A stretch of 64,000 nucleotides of DNA from Asterella californica (taxonomy: Eukaryota; Streptophyta; Marchantiopsida; Marchantiales; Aytoniaceae): NCBI GenBank assembly GCA_036924285.1, contig JAYKYS010000011.1, positions 3,348,001 through 3,412,000 of the forward strand, read 5' to 3'. This document shows, piece by piece, positions 12,741 through 24,208 of this stretch (positions are counted from its first letter, which is position 1; every line of letters begins with the position of its first letter). The notes beneath the pieces were generated by a model. That model made no database searches and was not told the DNA's origin. It saw nothing but the letters and a program-made list of their open reading frames with translations. Made by a program: the position numbers and the translations under genes.

Positions 12741-14247
12741 ATGTCCTCAGGTGACGACCTCATGCTGCTTGTCATAGACTCCCTAGAGGGTGTGGAGACA
12801 GTGAACGATGTCATTTCCTCTCTCGTGCAGCCAAAAGACACTTCAGACGGAACAAGCGATTCGAGCCCCTTGCTCGCCGTCCAATAGAACTACTTACTGG
12901 AAACTATGTTTATTCCTAACACTACTCTGAGGTTCTACTCTAGCAAACTACCAATGACATTTTCACTGAGTTGCTGCAATACTCTACAAGTACCGTCAAC
13001 TTCCTCCTCAAGTTTGATTATGTCAAGGTAGCCAAAACCTGTTATCCATGTCCTTTGCACGTCGTGTCTGTCGTAAGTTTGGCCCATATCACTTCTTCTC
13101 TTATTGGCAGACGAAGTTTCACTGTACTTGTAGGACAGACGCTTTCGTATGTTTACTTATCCAGTCTTTTTTATCCATGAGGGTGATAGCAAACGTTCGA
13201 ATGTGTAACTTGTTTACAGACTTATTAATCTACCTTACATCTGTACGCAGCTTGATCATCCAGATACCGATTCATTTGCCGGCACCACAGGGAGTTGGAT
13301 AGACAATATGTCTTTACAGAGACAAGCAAGAGCGAGGACACCGTTACTGAAATTGTCAATCAATGACACTCGGTCGAACGGGAAGTGATCTTGAGCTTTC
13401 TCTCTTTCCACTCCTTTCTACTTTCTTGCACAAGCAGTGCTTGTCAGGGATGTTTTATGTTGAACGAGGGGGTATTCTCCTGCACTTGCATTTCCAAGAC
13501 GTTATATCCATCCACATGAAATATTATCTCGAGATGAAAAAGAAACTACTACAAGCACTTGGATGGGACTAGCAGTGTCCAATTGACGTCGAGATCTGCA
13601 TGAAGCAACTCTCGAACAAAAGATTACACACATTTGTGACCATGGTCGGGTACTGTTTAAAGAATGAAAAACTGCAGCATCATCATGCTGTGATGAAGAA
13701 CATCATTGAGAGTATTATGACAGACGGTAAGGAGTTGTTTATGTTGTTAGGAGCTGTAGATACAAAAAACCGTGTTGAGCTGACTTACATGAATATTTTA
13801 CCCAGGGCACTCCAGTTCAACAGGTACAAAAGATCACACCCGCTGTCCTTGTCTCGTTGTCTCCGTCAGATGCTGCTTTCACGGAACTACTCAGCTTCAC
13901 CTAGATGGATCATGCATGCATGTATATAGAAGAAACGACCCGACTCCTTATGAAACTCTTTCATCAAAACCGAACATGTCACACCGAAAGACATCAATAA
14001 CATTTTCTTTCATATTGATAATAGACGATGCTCACATTGCAATCGCAGGTACTTCGAAGCGCAAATAAACGAGGAAGAGAAAGCAGCCCACATTGAGCAG
14101 CGGACAAACGAGGAACAGGAAGCGGCCGAGATGCATCATGCAACCCTTCCAGACGGAGAACACCATCGAACTCTACCAGAGTTCATCTCTATCGTCGATG
14201 TCCTCTTCAGATGTGACGAGAATCACCTCATCGAAGTGAACAAGTAA
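12741..14247 (+). pseudogene. HUH endonuclease (Rep-type) transposon gene, broken
   Basis: A frame beginning near ATG 13363 runs to a TAA at 14245-14247 and is broken by TAG at 13570, TAG at 13927 and TGA at 13951. Within it lie ERGGILLHLHFQ, a His-hydrophobic-His (HUH) metal motif with its His codons at 13483 and 13489, and, 54 residues on, GYCLK, a YxxK nucleophile motif with its Tyr codon at 13651. This order and spacing fit single-tyrosine HUH replication initiators of rolling-circle replicons and eukaryotic HUH transposons. The tail (14049-14247) is Glu/Gln-rich. Coding-like pieces upstream, from ATG 12741 and around 13251, sit in another frame, so at least one frameshift near 13.36 kb is implied. 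No helicase domain is visible. A Replitron-like or other HUH element is the likeliest source; the family assignment is by motif only. Confidence 0.55.
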
Positions 14248-14535
14248 CGTCACCAGCATATGCAGTGATCAGTTTTTCTTTTTTTTTCATCTGCAGTGAT
14301 CTTTTTTTCACCGTCACAAACAGGGCACAAAGCGTTGTACATCCTGTCCTCTCCACAGCATTTACATGTACAAACTTGAGTAAGCATGAATAGATACTAG
14401 AATGTGTGGTGTACTGTACTGTGCTTGGCAGCAGTAGCAGAAGATTGAGCGGTCTAGTCTACTTTACTACTATTAAATACTTATGAGCACCATTTTTATT
14501 GTAATGCTCGAGAATAAAAGTTTTTTTTCCAGCGT
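14248..14535. other. Spacer after the Rep-like pseudogene
   Basis: Short non-coding stretch with T-runs between the pseudogene stop and the end of the LTR-like repeat. No terminal inverted repeat of the Rep-like element was identified here. Confidence 0.4.
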
Positions 14536-16035
14536 TATCAGGATGAGAGTTTCTTGGGAAGGGTAGAACCTTCTGGCTGTGGTATGACCGTGAAGACTAT
14601 ATATGTCTATTCAAGGAAGCGTTGGGCTTCTAGCTGTGGTTGCTAACTCAAAAGGGTAGGCTTCAGGTTACAAGATGGCACTGTAAAACAATCATACATG
14701 TCTCTTGGCTCCTCTGATATGTTCAAGAAACGAAAAATCAAGTTGAACTAGTAATGATAAGGTCAGACGGTGAACTTTGACATTCATGAATAAGAAATAT
14801 GTGAATGTTTAGACTTCTAAACTTCTCCTACGTGTAAAAGAGACCCCACTGGACACACACCAAGTTTCAGACTGAGATCAAATTCTGGCACCAAGATGTG
14901 GACAAAAAGTTCTGAGTAAGAAAATTACCCAATTTCTAGATACCTAGAACAGAGAATTGGTTCGATCACTTTCGATGATTCTTACAGGATTTGGAGTCTA
15001 CAAGATGTTGAACGTCTCTATGAAATTTGACCTCCTGATTGTACACAGTTCTCCAGATCTCGTTCTCTGAAGTTGCTGCTCTAGATTGAGAGCTTTTCAG
15101 ACCCCCTCTGCTTCAACGGTCGTCCTAAATTAATCACTCACTCAAATGATTTGAAATTTTTTGGACAGTCGTAGTCTTGCTGACAGTGAATGCAACCACG
15201 AAAGTTTGAAACAATTTTCTCAATTTTGCTGCAATTGACACTGAAAACTCCAAAATAAACAAAAGTGATGCAATTCTAGCATAATCTGAACTTCAATTTG
15301 GCATAACTCCTTCTTTATTGCTCCAAATCGATCAAGAATTTCACTGATAGTGATTGACACAACGAGCTCTATCTCCCTGTGCTCTTAGATTTTGCAGTGT
15401 TCTCACCAAAATGCTCGAACTCCTCTTTAGACCTCTGTTTCTAAGTTTAGAGTTTTACAAAAGATAAAAATGAACCACTGGGAGTTCATAGCTCCACTTG
15501 GTTGTCCTTCAGTGCCTTAAACCACGTGGTAACTTAACTTCACTCATAGGGTACCACGTCAGCCCCCTAAAGTGCTAACGTAAATTTTAATCTACTTAAA
15601 ATGACACGCAACCTTGAAAGATAACTTAAACCAGCTAGAAAGCGTGCATGTGGGATAAGTAAATACAACCCATGAGCTTAAACTCTATCAACATGATAAA
15701 ACTTAAGTTATGTACTTTGAACATCAAAGATAAGTATGAATTCACTTGCACAAGCGTACGAATGCTTGAACAAGATAATTATCATACTATCAACCTACTA
15801 GGACTCAAAACATATAACACAACGGTGTTAACATATGCATAAAAGATTAAGAGTAATATTAGGCTAACTTCTACAACTACTAACTCTCAAGTGTCGAAGT
15901 AGAAACGTAACACGTAGCCGCCAATGCTCACAACCTCCAGAATCGACTTCTCTGACGTCTTAACTTCACTCAGAGAGACTAACTCCTGACAGAGAGATGA
16001 ATTATTCACTATGTGGAATGATCCACATCATGATA
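14536..16035 (-). mobile_element. LTR-like repeat, full-length copy 1
   Basis: Read on the minus strand, this ~1.5-kb segment aligns along its whole length to 39457-40936, with many substitutions but few gaps. Shared landmarks include caagcattcgtacgcttgtg, ggacaaccaagtggagctat and gaagcagagggggtctgaaa. Its ends are TATCA...TGATA where copy 2 has TGTCG...CGACA, consistent with C-to-T decay. The flanking 4-mers (gcgt and tcgt) match at three of four bases, so the target duplication is uncertain. No coding capacity. Most simply a solo LTR. Confidence 0.7.
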
Positions 16036-19000
16036 TCGTCTATAAGCTTTGTTCGCAAATATTTAACACCTTCGCAAACGGACCATTCCCAGCTTCCGAG
16101 CTAAGGCACTTCACGCTGTCATTTTGGTACTCTCGAAGCGCGGGAGCACGAAAACTATTGGCAGTTCACAGTAAATTAACCATCAAAGTGGAAAATAATG
16201 AGTACCAAAAGCCAACTTACAGCCTCAGGGTGAATATACCTCCAAAGTGCACTCAAGGATGGAAGTGAATTACAAGAGAGTTTGAAAGTGGACTTCGCTG
16301 GTTCCATCTGTTGGGAAAAAAGGCACCGCAGACTCAAAACTCGCAACAAAATCATCCCCTCAAAGCGAACCAACAAACTTGAAACATCTCGTCCCTAAAC
16401 TCACACGAGCATGCTAATCGTCAAAGAGACGAGGTATGCAGTCATTTGTCACGTATGCTCTCTCTCGGGCGCAACTCCCGAACCCAACACACGGAAAATC
16501 ACCAAAATTCGTCGAAAACAGCCGTGTTGCACAAACCACTGCGCAACCTACATCCACACAGCAATAAACAATACAGGCAAACAGCTCCAAGTCGAAATAT
16601 AAGCAAACCTCCGCCTGGGCACTCCTCCAAAACTCCTCCGAAACTCTTAGCAGAGTACTAGACGGCTCATACGAGCAGCGCTCATCGTCTCCTTGCTTGT
16701 GGTGTCCTGGCTGGACCTAGTGCTCACTCCCAAATCATCAAAACCTCGAATGCTCACTCAGATGGTAAACTTCCTATGATAGAAATTCAGTCGAACTTCA
16801 GCATGGACCCATGAACTCCTCCGAGCAGATCTCAAGCTGAAACTTCACAGGATTAAGCTCCTCCTCGAGCTTAATCTACTGCAATTGAAATAAAGCCAAA
16901 CGGACACTCACAGCTCTCGCAATAATTCGGCAAAGTTTCGACCCTGACGTAAACTCTCAAAACCCAAAAACTCGAAGCTAATAAATCTACTTACGATCTT
17001 ACTACTTCCCTGAACGATGGGAAAGCGTGCCAACAGGGCCAGGGCTCTGTACAGGTCGAAATACCTGTCACAGCTCTTAAAGGAAATTCCTAGAAACCAT
17101 TTTGACAGCCCTACGGCCTCCCAGACTCAAATCCTAACTGCATGTGTTCACTGGGATAGCCTTACGGCTCCTAAGACTCTCCTCGTAGCTTCAGGTTTTC
17201 ACTATCACCATCTAACAACTTCTAACATGCTATCTCCCCTTGAACCTGAACCTCTAAGGGGTTTAAATACTTATTTAATGATCTGAAGGAGCTCACGCTT
17301 CCTTCAGATCTACTCTTAACCTGTCTAGTCAGCAAAGCTGACTTTGGGTTAATAAAGTAGATTATGTAGAAAACAGAAAACTCAACCTCCTATCTACTTC
17401 TTCCGTAAGTCACCTGGAAATTAGCTTAACTACTTCCAACCCCTGGTTGAGTAATTAACCTACTTGACTCCTGCTAACTTAGCATTAAATCTAGTCAGCA
17501 AATAAAAGATGGAAATAGCTTTAAATCAGCTATATTAAAAGAAATCAGCCTGCGGCTGATTTAACCACTTCAAGTACTTTATGAACTTGTACAGCAAGTC
17601 AGAATTATAATTTTAAAGAAATACTCTAACTAATGCTTAGTCAGCATAGAAACAAAAAGGAAATAGCTTTTCAGCTATTAATATGGAAATCAGCATGCGG
17701 CTGATTTACCTACCTGAATTCTTTTTAAAATGACTTCATTGTTTAGACTTCTAGTCATTATATTCTGAATTTGCGTAGCAAGTCAAAACTTAATATTAAA
17801 TCATATTAAATGATTTAAGACCTATTCCCCTATTTAAATTAGCTCTCAACTTACTTTACAGTAAGGAGATAAAATACAAACAGAAATAAATAATTAAATA
17901 TCATCTATACCGCTATGGTAATACTTTAACATTTTCAAAAGTCACCAAGGTATTTTCGCTCAAAAGTAATATTCTTTTATTCTAAAAGAATCCTAACCAT
18001 ATCTTTGTCATATGGATTCATCTTATGCATATGAAAATACATACGGGTTTATTAAGACGAGGCGGACACTCCTAGCTACTCATCTTAATTTTTCCCTCAC
18101 AAATAAAATTCAAATAAAAGACAACAAGCATTTTTCTTCCAGCTAACCACAAGCTCAGATATTCGCTTCCACGCGCGTGCATTTAATCATTGCCGTAGCA
18201 TGTGTCTCCTGTAAGCTGCAACACACAACATCAATGTAAACTTAATTTACTAATATGCAATCGCGGAGTTGGGCTTGCGCTGGTATGCGCCACGTCAACT
18301 TACTTGCGCCCGGTTGCGCTGAGTTGCGCCCGGGTTGCGCTGCGACTTCACGACCATGAAGAACCGACCCCGAGACCTTACGTCCCATACCGCAAGGTTC
18401 CGGTTCCGGGCTCATAGCGTATACGTTACATCATTCCCCTAATAGCGAGGCCGCGATTCAGTTCTATTCCAATCACTGCATGGATTATTCGAACACTCTG
18501 TCTGCCTTGGTTTTAGTGAAGGCCGATGCAAAAGTTCGAACCTCGTGGAGCAACAAGACGATTAATAATCGAGTGCTCGCCATCCAAAAGTTTCTGATCA
18601 TCTTTTAGATCTAAACTGTGCAAGGGCTCGCACACTTCTTAGGCCCATACCTTCCCAACACCTCCCAGTAGTGAAATTGTGTAAGGCTTGCACACTTTTG
18701 CCTGAAAATCTAAAAGAACAGCCGAAAACTTCAAACGATTGTAACTTCCACTCCTTAAGTCCAAAATTTATGTTCATGGTATCAACAGAACGGCTTGGAA
18801 AAACCTATCCAATGGTACAAAAAACTCTTGAATCTAACATATGTAGCAACTTTTATGACCATTTAAGTTTACTATTATCTCCCAAGGTAAAAAATTGTGT
18901 TAGGGCTTGTGCAGTTTTGTAACCAAGATATGAAAATGACCAAAGTGACCATAACCCAACCTTCAAAGTCTTGGAAATCTAAGCGGAAAATTTGGACAAC

Positions 19001-19838
19001 CTCTCGATGTCTAATCAAACATCTGTAGAATGAACCCTAGAACCTCCAGCCTTTATAGTGTTTGGAAACTAGAGATAAAAGACCAAGTGTCGTCTTCTAT
19101 GCGTGCCAAATGTCATCCATGCATGCATACCAAGTGTCAAGTGTGCCGAGCTGCAAAATGTCGCACATGCACGATGACACGTCACCTTAAACCGTCATCG
19201 CAATCCTAATGCCTTGTCAACTGTTGGATGTCACGTCAGCCTGTCAGACGCTCAGTCAGCGTAGCACAAGAAATTTTAAAAGTCGTAATTGCATGCAACT
19301 CTGTCGTCTTAGCTCTATTTGTGATGATAAAAATATCAATTTTTATCACCTCGACAAGGGCTATCCAATGGTGCAATCAGAAACATGTTTGGAAAATTGA
19401 GTTGAGAGTTGAGAAAATCTCATTCTAGAACCCTAGTTTAACACCATAGTCAGCTTATGACTCCACAACACTACACTTATATAATGTTTATAACACTATT
19501 TCATGTGAATCAAAATTTAAAATCAATTGATGAATAAAAGTTAATTACTATTTGATGAATATATGACAATATAGTAATTACGTACTATCTGATTTATCCT
19601 ACAGAGACACCATCGAGAAAAAATACTATGACATTTCTTGCAACACAAAGAAAATGGAGTATACATATGACTCTCAAACCTTAAAAACTATGACCCACTT
19701 AGTTTCACATGTTGAAGATAAACAAGACTCCTGATGTTACTCCTTTACTCCTTTCGTCTTGACAATGAATGTGAGCATTGTACAATTAACAATATTGGAG
19801 AATTTCCAATGGTCTACTAGAGTTCCCATTGTATAACA
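16036..19838. other. Repeat-rich intergenic DNA, no gene recognised
   Basis: No domain-bearing frame is seen. Short hairpins occur at 17280-17310 (11-bp arms) and as two similar aaatcagc..ggctgattt palindromes near 17.55 and 17.69 kb, each following a ggaaatagctt motif, so a ~140-bp unit may be duplicated. The 18.6-18.95 kb stretch carries 'gcaagggctcgcacac' motifs resembling 4.0-4.4 kb. Around 18.28-18.36 kb 'gttgcgc' recurs as a short degenerate repeat. Confidence 0.4.
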
Positions 19839-20057
19839 TGTAGAAAGATCGATACTTCTAGGAAGACACTCCAAGAAGAGAGAGCGAGAAGACAAGGAAG
19901 TAAATAGGAATGAGATGAGAGATCTCTATGTATATATAGTGAGGGTGAGTACAAGAGAAACCTTAAAGGTGGGTTAGCCATCTAACTAATTATACGTAAC
20001 AATCATAACTACTCCATATTAGTCATCAATCTACTAAAGCTTAGGATTATATCAACA
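19839..20057 (-). repeat. 3' LTR of the TRIM
   Basis: Downstream LTR in element orientation, preceded by the GAAGGGGAG polypurine tract. It shares the tacttctaggaagacactcc block with the other LTR. Confidence 0.8.
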
Positions 20058-20252
20058 CTCCCCTTCAAGCTCGACTCTACATCTTGTACTCCTAGACAAT
20101 GTGAAAGAAACGGTTTCATCTCACCCGAACGCATCAGCAGGATAATGCTAACATCAAGCACAACTCCAACTGCTCTCTCTTGTGCTTCTCCATGCAAAAA
20201 CTCCATCTTGCTCATCAGCAAGGTACACATGCTCTCTACTGCTCTTATATCA

Positions 20253-20483
20253 TGTAGGAAGATTGGTACTTCTAGGAAGACACTCCAAGAAGAGAAAATG
20301 AGTAGACAAAGAAGTAAATAGGAATGACAGAAGAGGTTTCGGCTCTCCATGTATATATAGTGGGGGGAAGTACAAAAGAAACCTTAATGGTGGGTTAGTC
20401 TTCTAACTAACTGTACGTAACTAACCTAACTACTCCGGCTGGTATTAGTCGTCAATCTACTAGAGCTTGGGACTATATCAACA
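20253..20483 (-). repeat. 5' LTR of the TRIM
   Basis: Upstream LTR in element orientation. It contains a tatatata-type TATA-like tract and is followed directly by the primer-binding site. It differs from its partner by small indels and substitutions, which implies an old insertion. Confidence 0.8.
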
Positions 20484-22551
20484 TAATCAACTAGTCCAAA
20501 TGGTCAAGTATTGAATATCAAGAATGATTTCACTTTAGAGACTTTGGATTGAGAAGAAGAGATAAAAAAAAAACTATAGTGATGATAAGAATAGACAATA
20601 AAAATGATAGAATAAGCTCCAAAGAAGTCCATTCTTATGTACTAAGAGAGACTAAAAAATACTCAATGCATGAGAAAAAAGTCTCAACTAAATATTCAAA
20701 GCTAACACTAAGTCATAATTGTGTTTCTCACATGTTTAACTACCCTAGTACTACGTTAGTAGGCATACTTAGATATTCCCTAGAGCCTCCAATCCTCTTG
20801 TGTTGTAATGAATTTTGTCAAAAAAAGACTGCACAATAAGCTTCTCTCTTCTCTATTCGTTATGAAATATACAAAAACAACCAAAGTCGTCTCTACCACT
20901 CGGAAAGCCGACGGACAATTAGCTAGAACATGGTGACGAGCCGCCGAGGTGACGAAGATGAGATGACATATCATCATTAGACAGATCACCAACGGTGACG
21001 AGAGGTGGCGAGGATGGATGAGATGACGGGTCCCAAACGGTGGTGAGGGTGGGGCTTGGTGGAGGACCACCGACGGATGGATCGTCGATAGTTTTTGAGA
21101 TGAGAGGGTGGGATGACGGACCATCAATGGTGGTTGAGGATGGATGGAGTGACGAACTGCCGGCCATGACCAGAGTAGGGTTGGTTGGCAGACCGCCAGC
21201 AAGTAGATCGTCAGGGCTCAGACCGGCGAGGATGGGATGGGGTCAATGATAACCGGAGATGAGGTGGCAGATTGCCGACGAGCAGATCGCTGACTGTTGT
21301 TGGGATGGCGATGGAGATGTGACGGATCATCAGCAATAAGCGGGCAGATGCATCAAACTGACGGACCGTCAATGAAATTCTTCTCATAGTCATGTAGCGT
21401 TGTCATTCTTTTCATATTTTCTATTAAAAGTTGAAAATATTTAAATATTTAATATAAATAAAATTTAAAATTTCATAGAATTTCAGAAATTTCAGCATAT
21501 CCAACCGAAATTTCGGTTTGGTCATGTAAAATCAAACTGGTACTAAATTGAGGTTCTGTTCCTCAATTGACAAGAGAACATTCGCATGGGAGAAAGTTGA
21601 ACATCACGATCAAAAGACTAGTCTAAGTGCAAGCCAACGTACAACTTCTCGTGTTGTAAATAGTGAAAGTGGATGTACAATTCAATTTGTCAGGAATGTT
21701 GCTTCATGCCTCCACATGACTTAAACAACACATATTGTCATACATCTAACAAACAAATAAATCAACCAGGTTGTACATTTATTGTTCTTTGATTTTACTA
21801 AATGTCTAATGAATTGGATTTCTGATCACCATGTAAAAATGTTGATCATTTTAGATTCTGAATATTGTAATGTGATTTACGCGTTATGCGAATTTGCATC
21901 CAAGTGTAACATCCCAAGAGAAGGGTTAAATAGAGTAAATTATTGAGTAGAGTAAAATCGATCTTTGTGGAATTCATGCTCAATAAAAGATTTCAAAAGT
22001 TTCTACGCTAAAAAATATTTAATTCAACTTTTCATTGAAAAACTTGAATTGGAATAAAATATAATTCCTCTTCTTTGCAGATTAAACAAAAGTTTTTGAA
22101 CTACATTTTTGAACTAAACCGCAAAGTAATACTTATCCAGAAGAAGTAGACTGCAACCAAACTAAAACTGAACTTTCATGAATACTTGGGCGTTTATAAT
22201 TTCCGCTCCTTCTCTGCAGAAGAACCTTTGGATGCATATTTTATTTTACTTAATTGCACCACCTTACCGTAATATCGTCCGCGAGCATCCTGAAACTGAA
22301 TACCGTAGTGCGTTGTTATCTAAAGTCCACGTAAGACTTGCTGCTTTTCCAGAACAGCACAAGAGCAGGACAAAGTTTAGAGTCCATAACAGCAATGGAG
22401 GTCTGACTGGACAGTAGTGGAGCTTATGGAAAACCTTCCTTTCAAAATAGAACTACTGCGCGACGAGCCAATCAATCTACACGTCGGTCACAGTCACCGA
22501 AGGCAGCACTCGCCAATTTCCATCAAAGCAGAGAACGGAAGCGGAAGTGGG
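20484..22551. other. Intergenic and probable upstream region of the RPH1-like gene
   Basis: 20.92-21.39 kb is a G-rich, degenerate repeat (gatgacgg / gacggaccgtca words) resembling 7.2-7.45 kb. The rest is AT-rich with no exon signal. The ~150 bp before 22552 reads open in frame with the gene but has no in-frame ATG, so it is taken as 5' untranslated. Confidence 0.4.
20925..21390. repeat. Degenerate G-rich minisatellite-like tract
   Basis: Imperfect repetition of gatgacgg-, ggtgacgag- and ggatggatg-type words with a loose ~60-bp period. The reverse-strand frames through it (Ser/His/Pro-rich) are low-complexity by-products. Confidence 0.4.
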
Positions 22552-24208
22552 ATGACGACCATGACCATGGCAGCTGTTTCTTCTGCAGCAGCTGCTGTAT
22601 GCCCTTGCCATTCGATGTTGTTGTTGCACCCTTCAAATGCGATTCTTAGAAGGAGCTCCACGGCGTTTTCTTCTCGCGGAGAGCATCAGTTGAGATCAGC
22701 AGCGGCCTTATGGCAGTCTGCTTGCAGAAGAAGGCATGAGGGGAATGCTGCGAGGGCGAGCTCGCAATCCAAAATCGACGTCGAGCTGCAGGAGGAGGAG
22801 AAGAGTGAAGACGGTAGTGGAGAACAAGAACGAACCGCGACACCAAAAAATTCGGCTGCGACGCCATCTCCGAGCATTCAGATAGAGTTGAACAAGGTTC
22901 GCAAAGTTGACTTCCCATTCATCGTACTCAACTCAGCTGACTCATGAATTTGTTGATTCTTGTCTGGACAAGTCTGGTTTCCCCAGTCTCATGAAGAAGC
23001 AGGGGAATTCCAACCCCAAGGCATTTATATAAAATTGGTATTCTGAGCCACCAGACAAAGAAAGGAAGAGCGTATACGTAAACTGTATGCAGGTTGCGCT
23101 TTCGGACGTTCCCGTCGCTGCACCGGTTTATAAAAGATGACTACTGCGATACTAAACGCTCTCATGCGATTGACTGGTTTATTGAGTGTTCATGGTTTTC
23201 GCGTCGGTTTGGGTCAACACTGAAATCCCAGTAAGAACAAGAAATGGAAATTTAGATCGTAAGTTATTGCGCATGTGAGTCAGGATGTCATGAAACCTGT
23301 TCAAGCGCGAGCTATATGAAAAGGCGAAACTCATCTGGTGCTACAGTGGTGCAGGCGGTGACGAAGACGGCCGCAACATTCGCTCCAAGGGCTTCCACGG
23401 CGTCTAAAAACCCTGCCGTTCCTGGGAGTACTCTTTACCAGGTTTTTGAAGTCCAGGCATATATCTCCATGGCCGTGGGAGGTTTACTATCTTACAACCT
23501 TCTATTCCCATCAGATCAGGCTGATATTTGGAGACTGATGGGAATGTGGTCCGTCTGGATGTTCAGTGAGTTCAGTCCTACCTCGCAGTCGCTCTGTTCG
23601 TTGCCATCTTCTTGTTGAACTCCCGTTAATTACCAAGTCTCTCGACTTGTTTTCCCATCAGTGATCCTTTCTGCAGCTTTGCCGACTTATATATATGTGG
23701 ATAACACGCGTGGTTTTGCCAATATTTTTGCAGCAATACCTTCTCTCCGGGCCAGAGATTGTACAAAGAAGGAAAAGGAGGCTCTGAATTATCTGTTTCT
23801 TCTTGTTCCCTTGATTAATGTGACTCTTCCTATATTCTGGAAGTCATTTGCTGCTGTGTGGTCGGCAGACGTCGTTGCCTTCTTCACCATGTATGCTTGG
23901 AAGGTAAGCTCTTGTTCACATCCTCTTCTTTATCTGGTAAAAAGTCCAGTCAAAGTCAAACCCTTGGATTGGCAGCTTAGTTGTGTTCGATCGATCAATT
24001 CTGACCTCACATCGACTGTTTGAGCCAATAGCATAGAGATTTTAAGCTGAGAGTTTTAGGCCTTATGTTGCAGTTGTATCCAGCCAAGGTCCGTGGCTGC
24101 TGCTTGTTGTGTCCGTCCGAGCGCGTGAAATGACAGATTCGAGTTGTGCACTTCTGGTTCCAAATGCAGATGGAGTGGTTATCAGATGTCAAAAAGGCGG
24201 ACGACTAA
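22552..24208 (+). CDS. RPH1: RPH1-like plastid membrane protein
   Basis: Four exons, 22552-22896, 23355-23565, 23734-23903 and 24170-24208, have GT..AG borders and join exactly in frame to 254 codons. The N-terminus from MTTMTMAAVSS is Ala/Ser-rich, as expected of a chloroplast transit peptide, then comes an acidic linker. The conserved core follows: TFAPRASTASKNP, LYQVFEVQAY, DIWRLMGMWSVWMF, IPSLRARDC, KEKEALNYLFLLVPLINV and FWKSFAAVWSADVVAFF. The core has three or four hydrophobic segments. The short last exon encodes MEWLSDVKKADD. From memory of the family this matches the Arabidopsis plastid protein RESISTANCE TO PHYTOPHTHORA 1, a small multi-pass protein linked to immunity whose biochemistry is unclear. 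The open stretch at 23661-23733 is intronic. Confidence 0.75.

Larger units (their letters stand above)
19839..20483 (-). mobile_element. TRIM-like non-autonomous LTR retrotransposon (complete)
   Basis: Two diverged direct repeats, 19839-20057 (219 bp) and 20253-20483 (231 bp), flank only 195 bp. On the minus strand each starts TGTTGATATA and ends CTACA. Just inside the 5' LTR, TGATATAAGAGC matches 10 of 12 bases of the usual initiator-Met tRNA primer-binding site (TGGTATCAGAGC). Just before the 3' LTR lies a polypurine tract, GAAGGGGAG. The interior is too short for gag or pol, so it is a terminal-repeat retrotransposon in miniature that must have moved with another element's enzymes. The flanking 5-mers are GATTA and TGTTA, so the target duplication is either eroded or absent. 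Confidence 0.85.

Noticed and set aside
23661..23733. Hydrophobic frame that seems to extend the RPH1-like protein
   Set aside because: A GT donor at 23566 and an AG acceptor before 23734 join the conserved WMF and IPSLRARDC blocks directly, so this stretch is intron.
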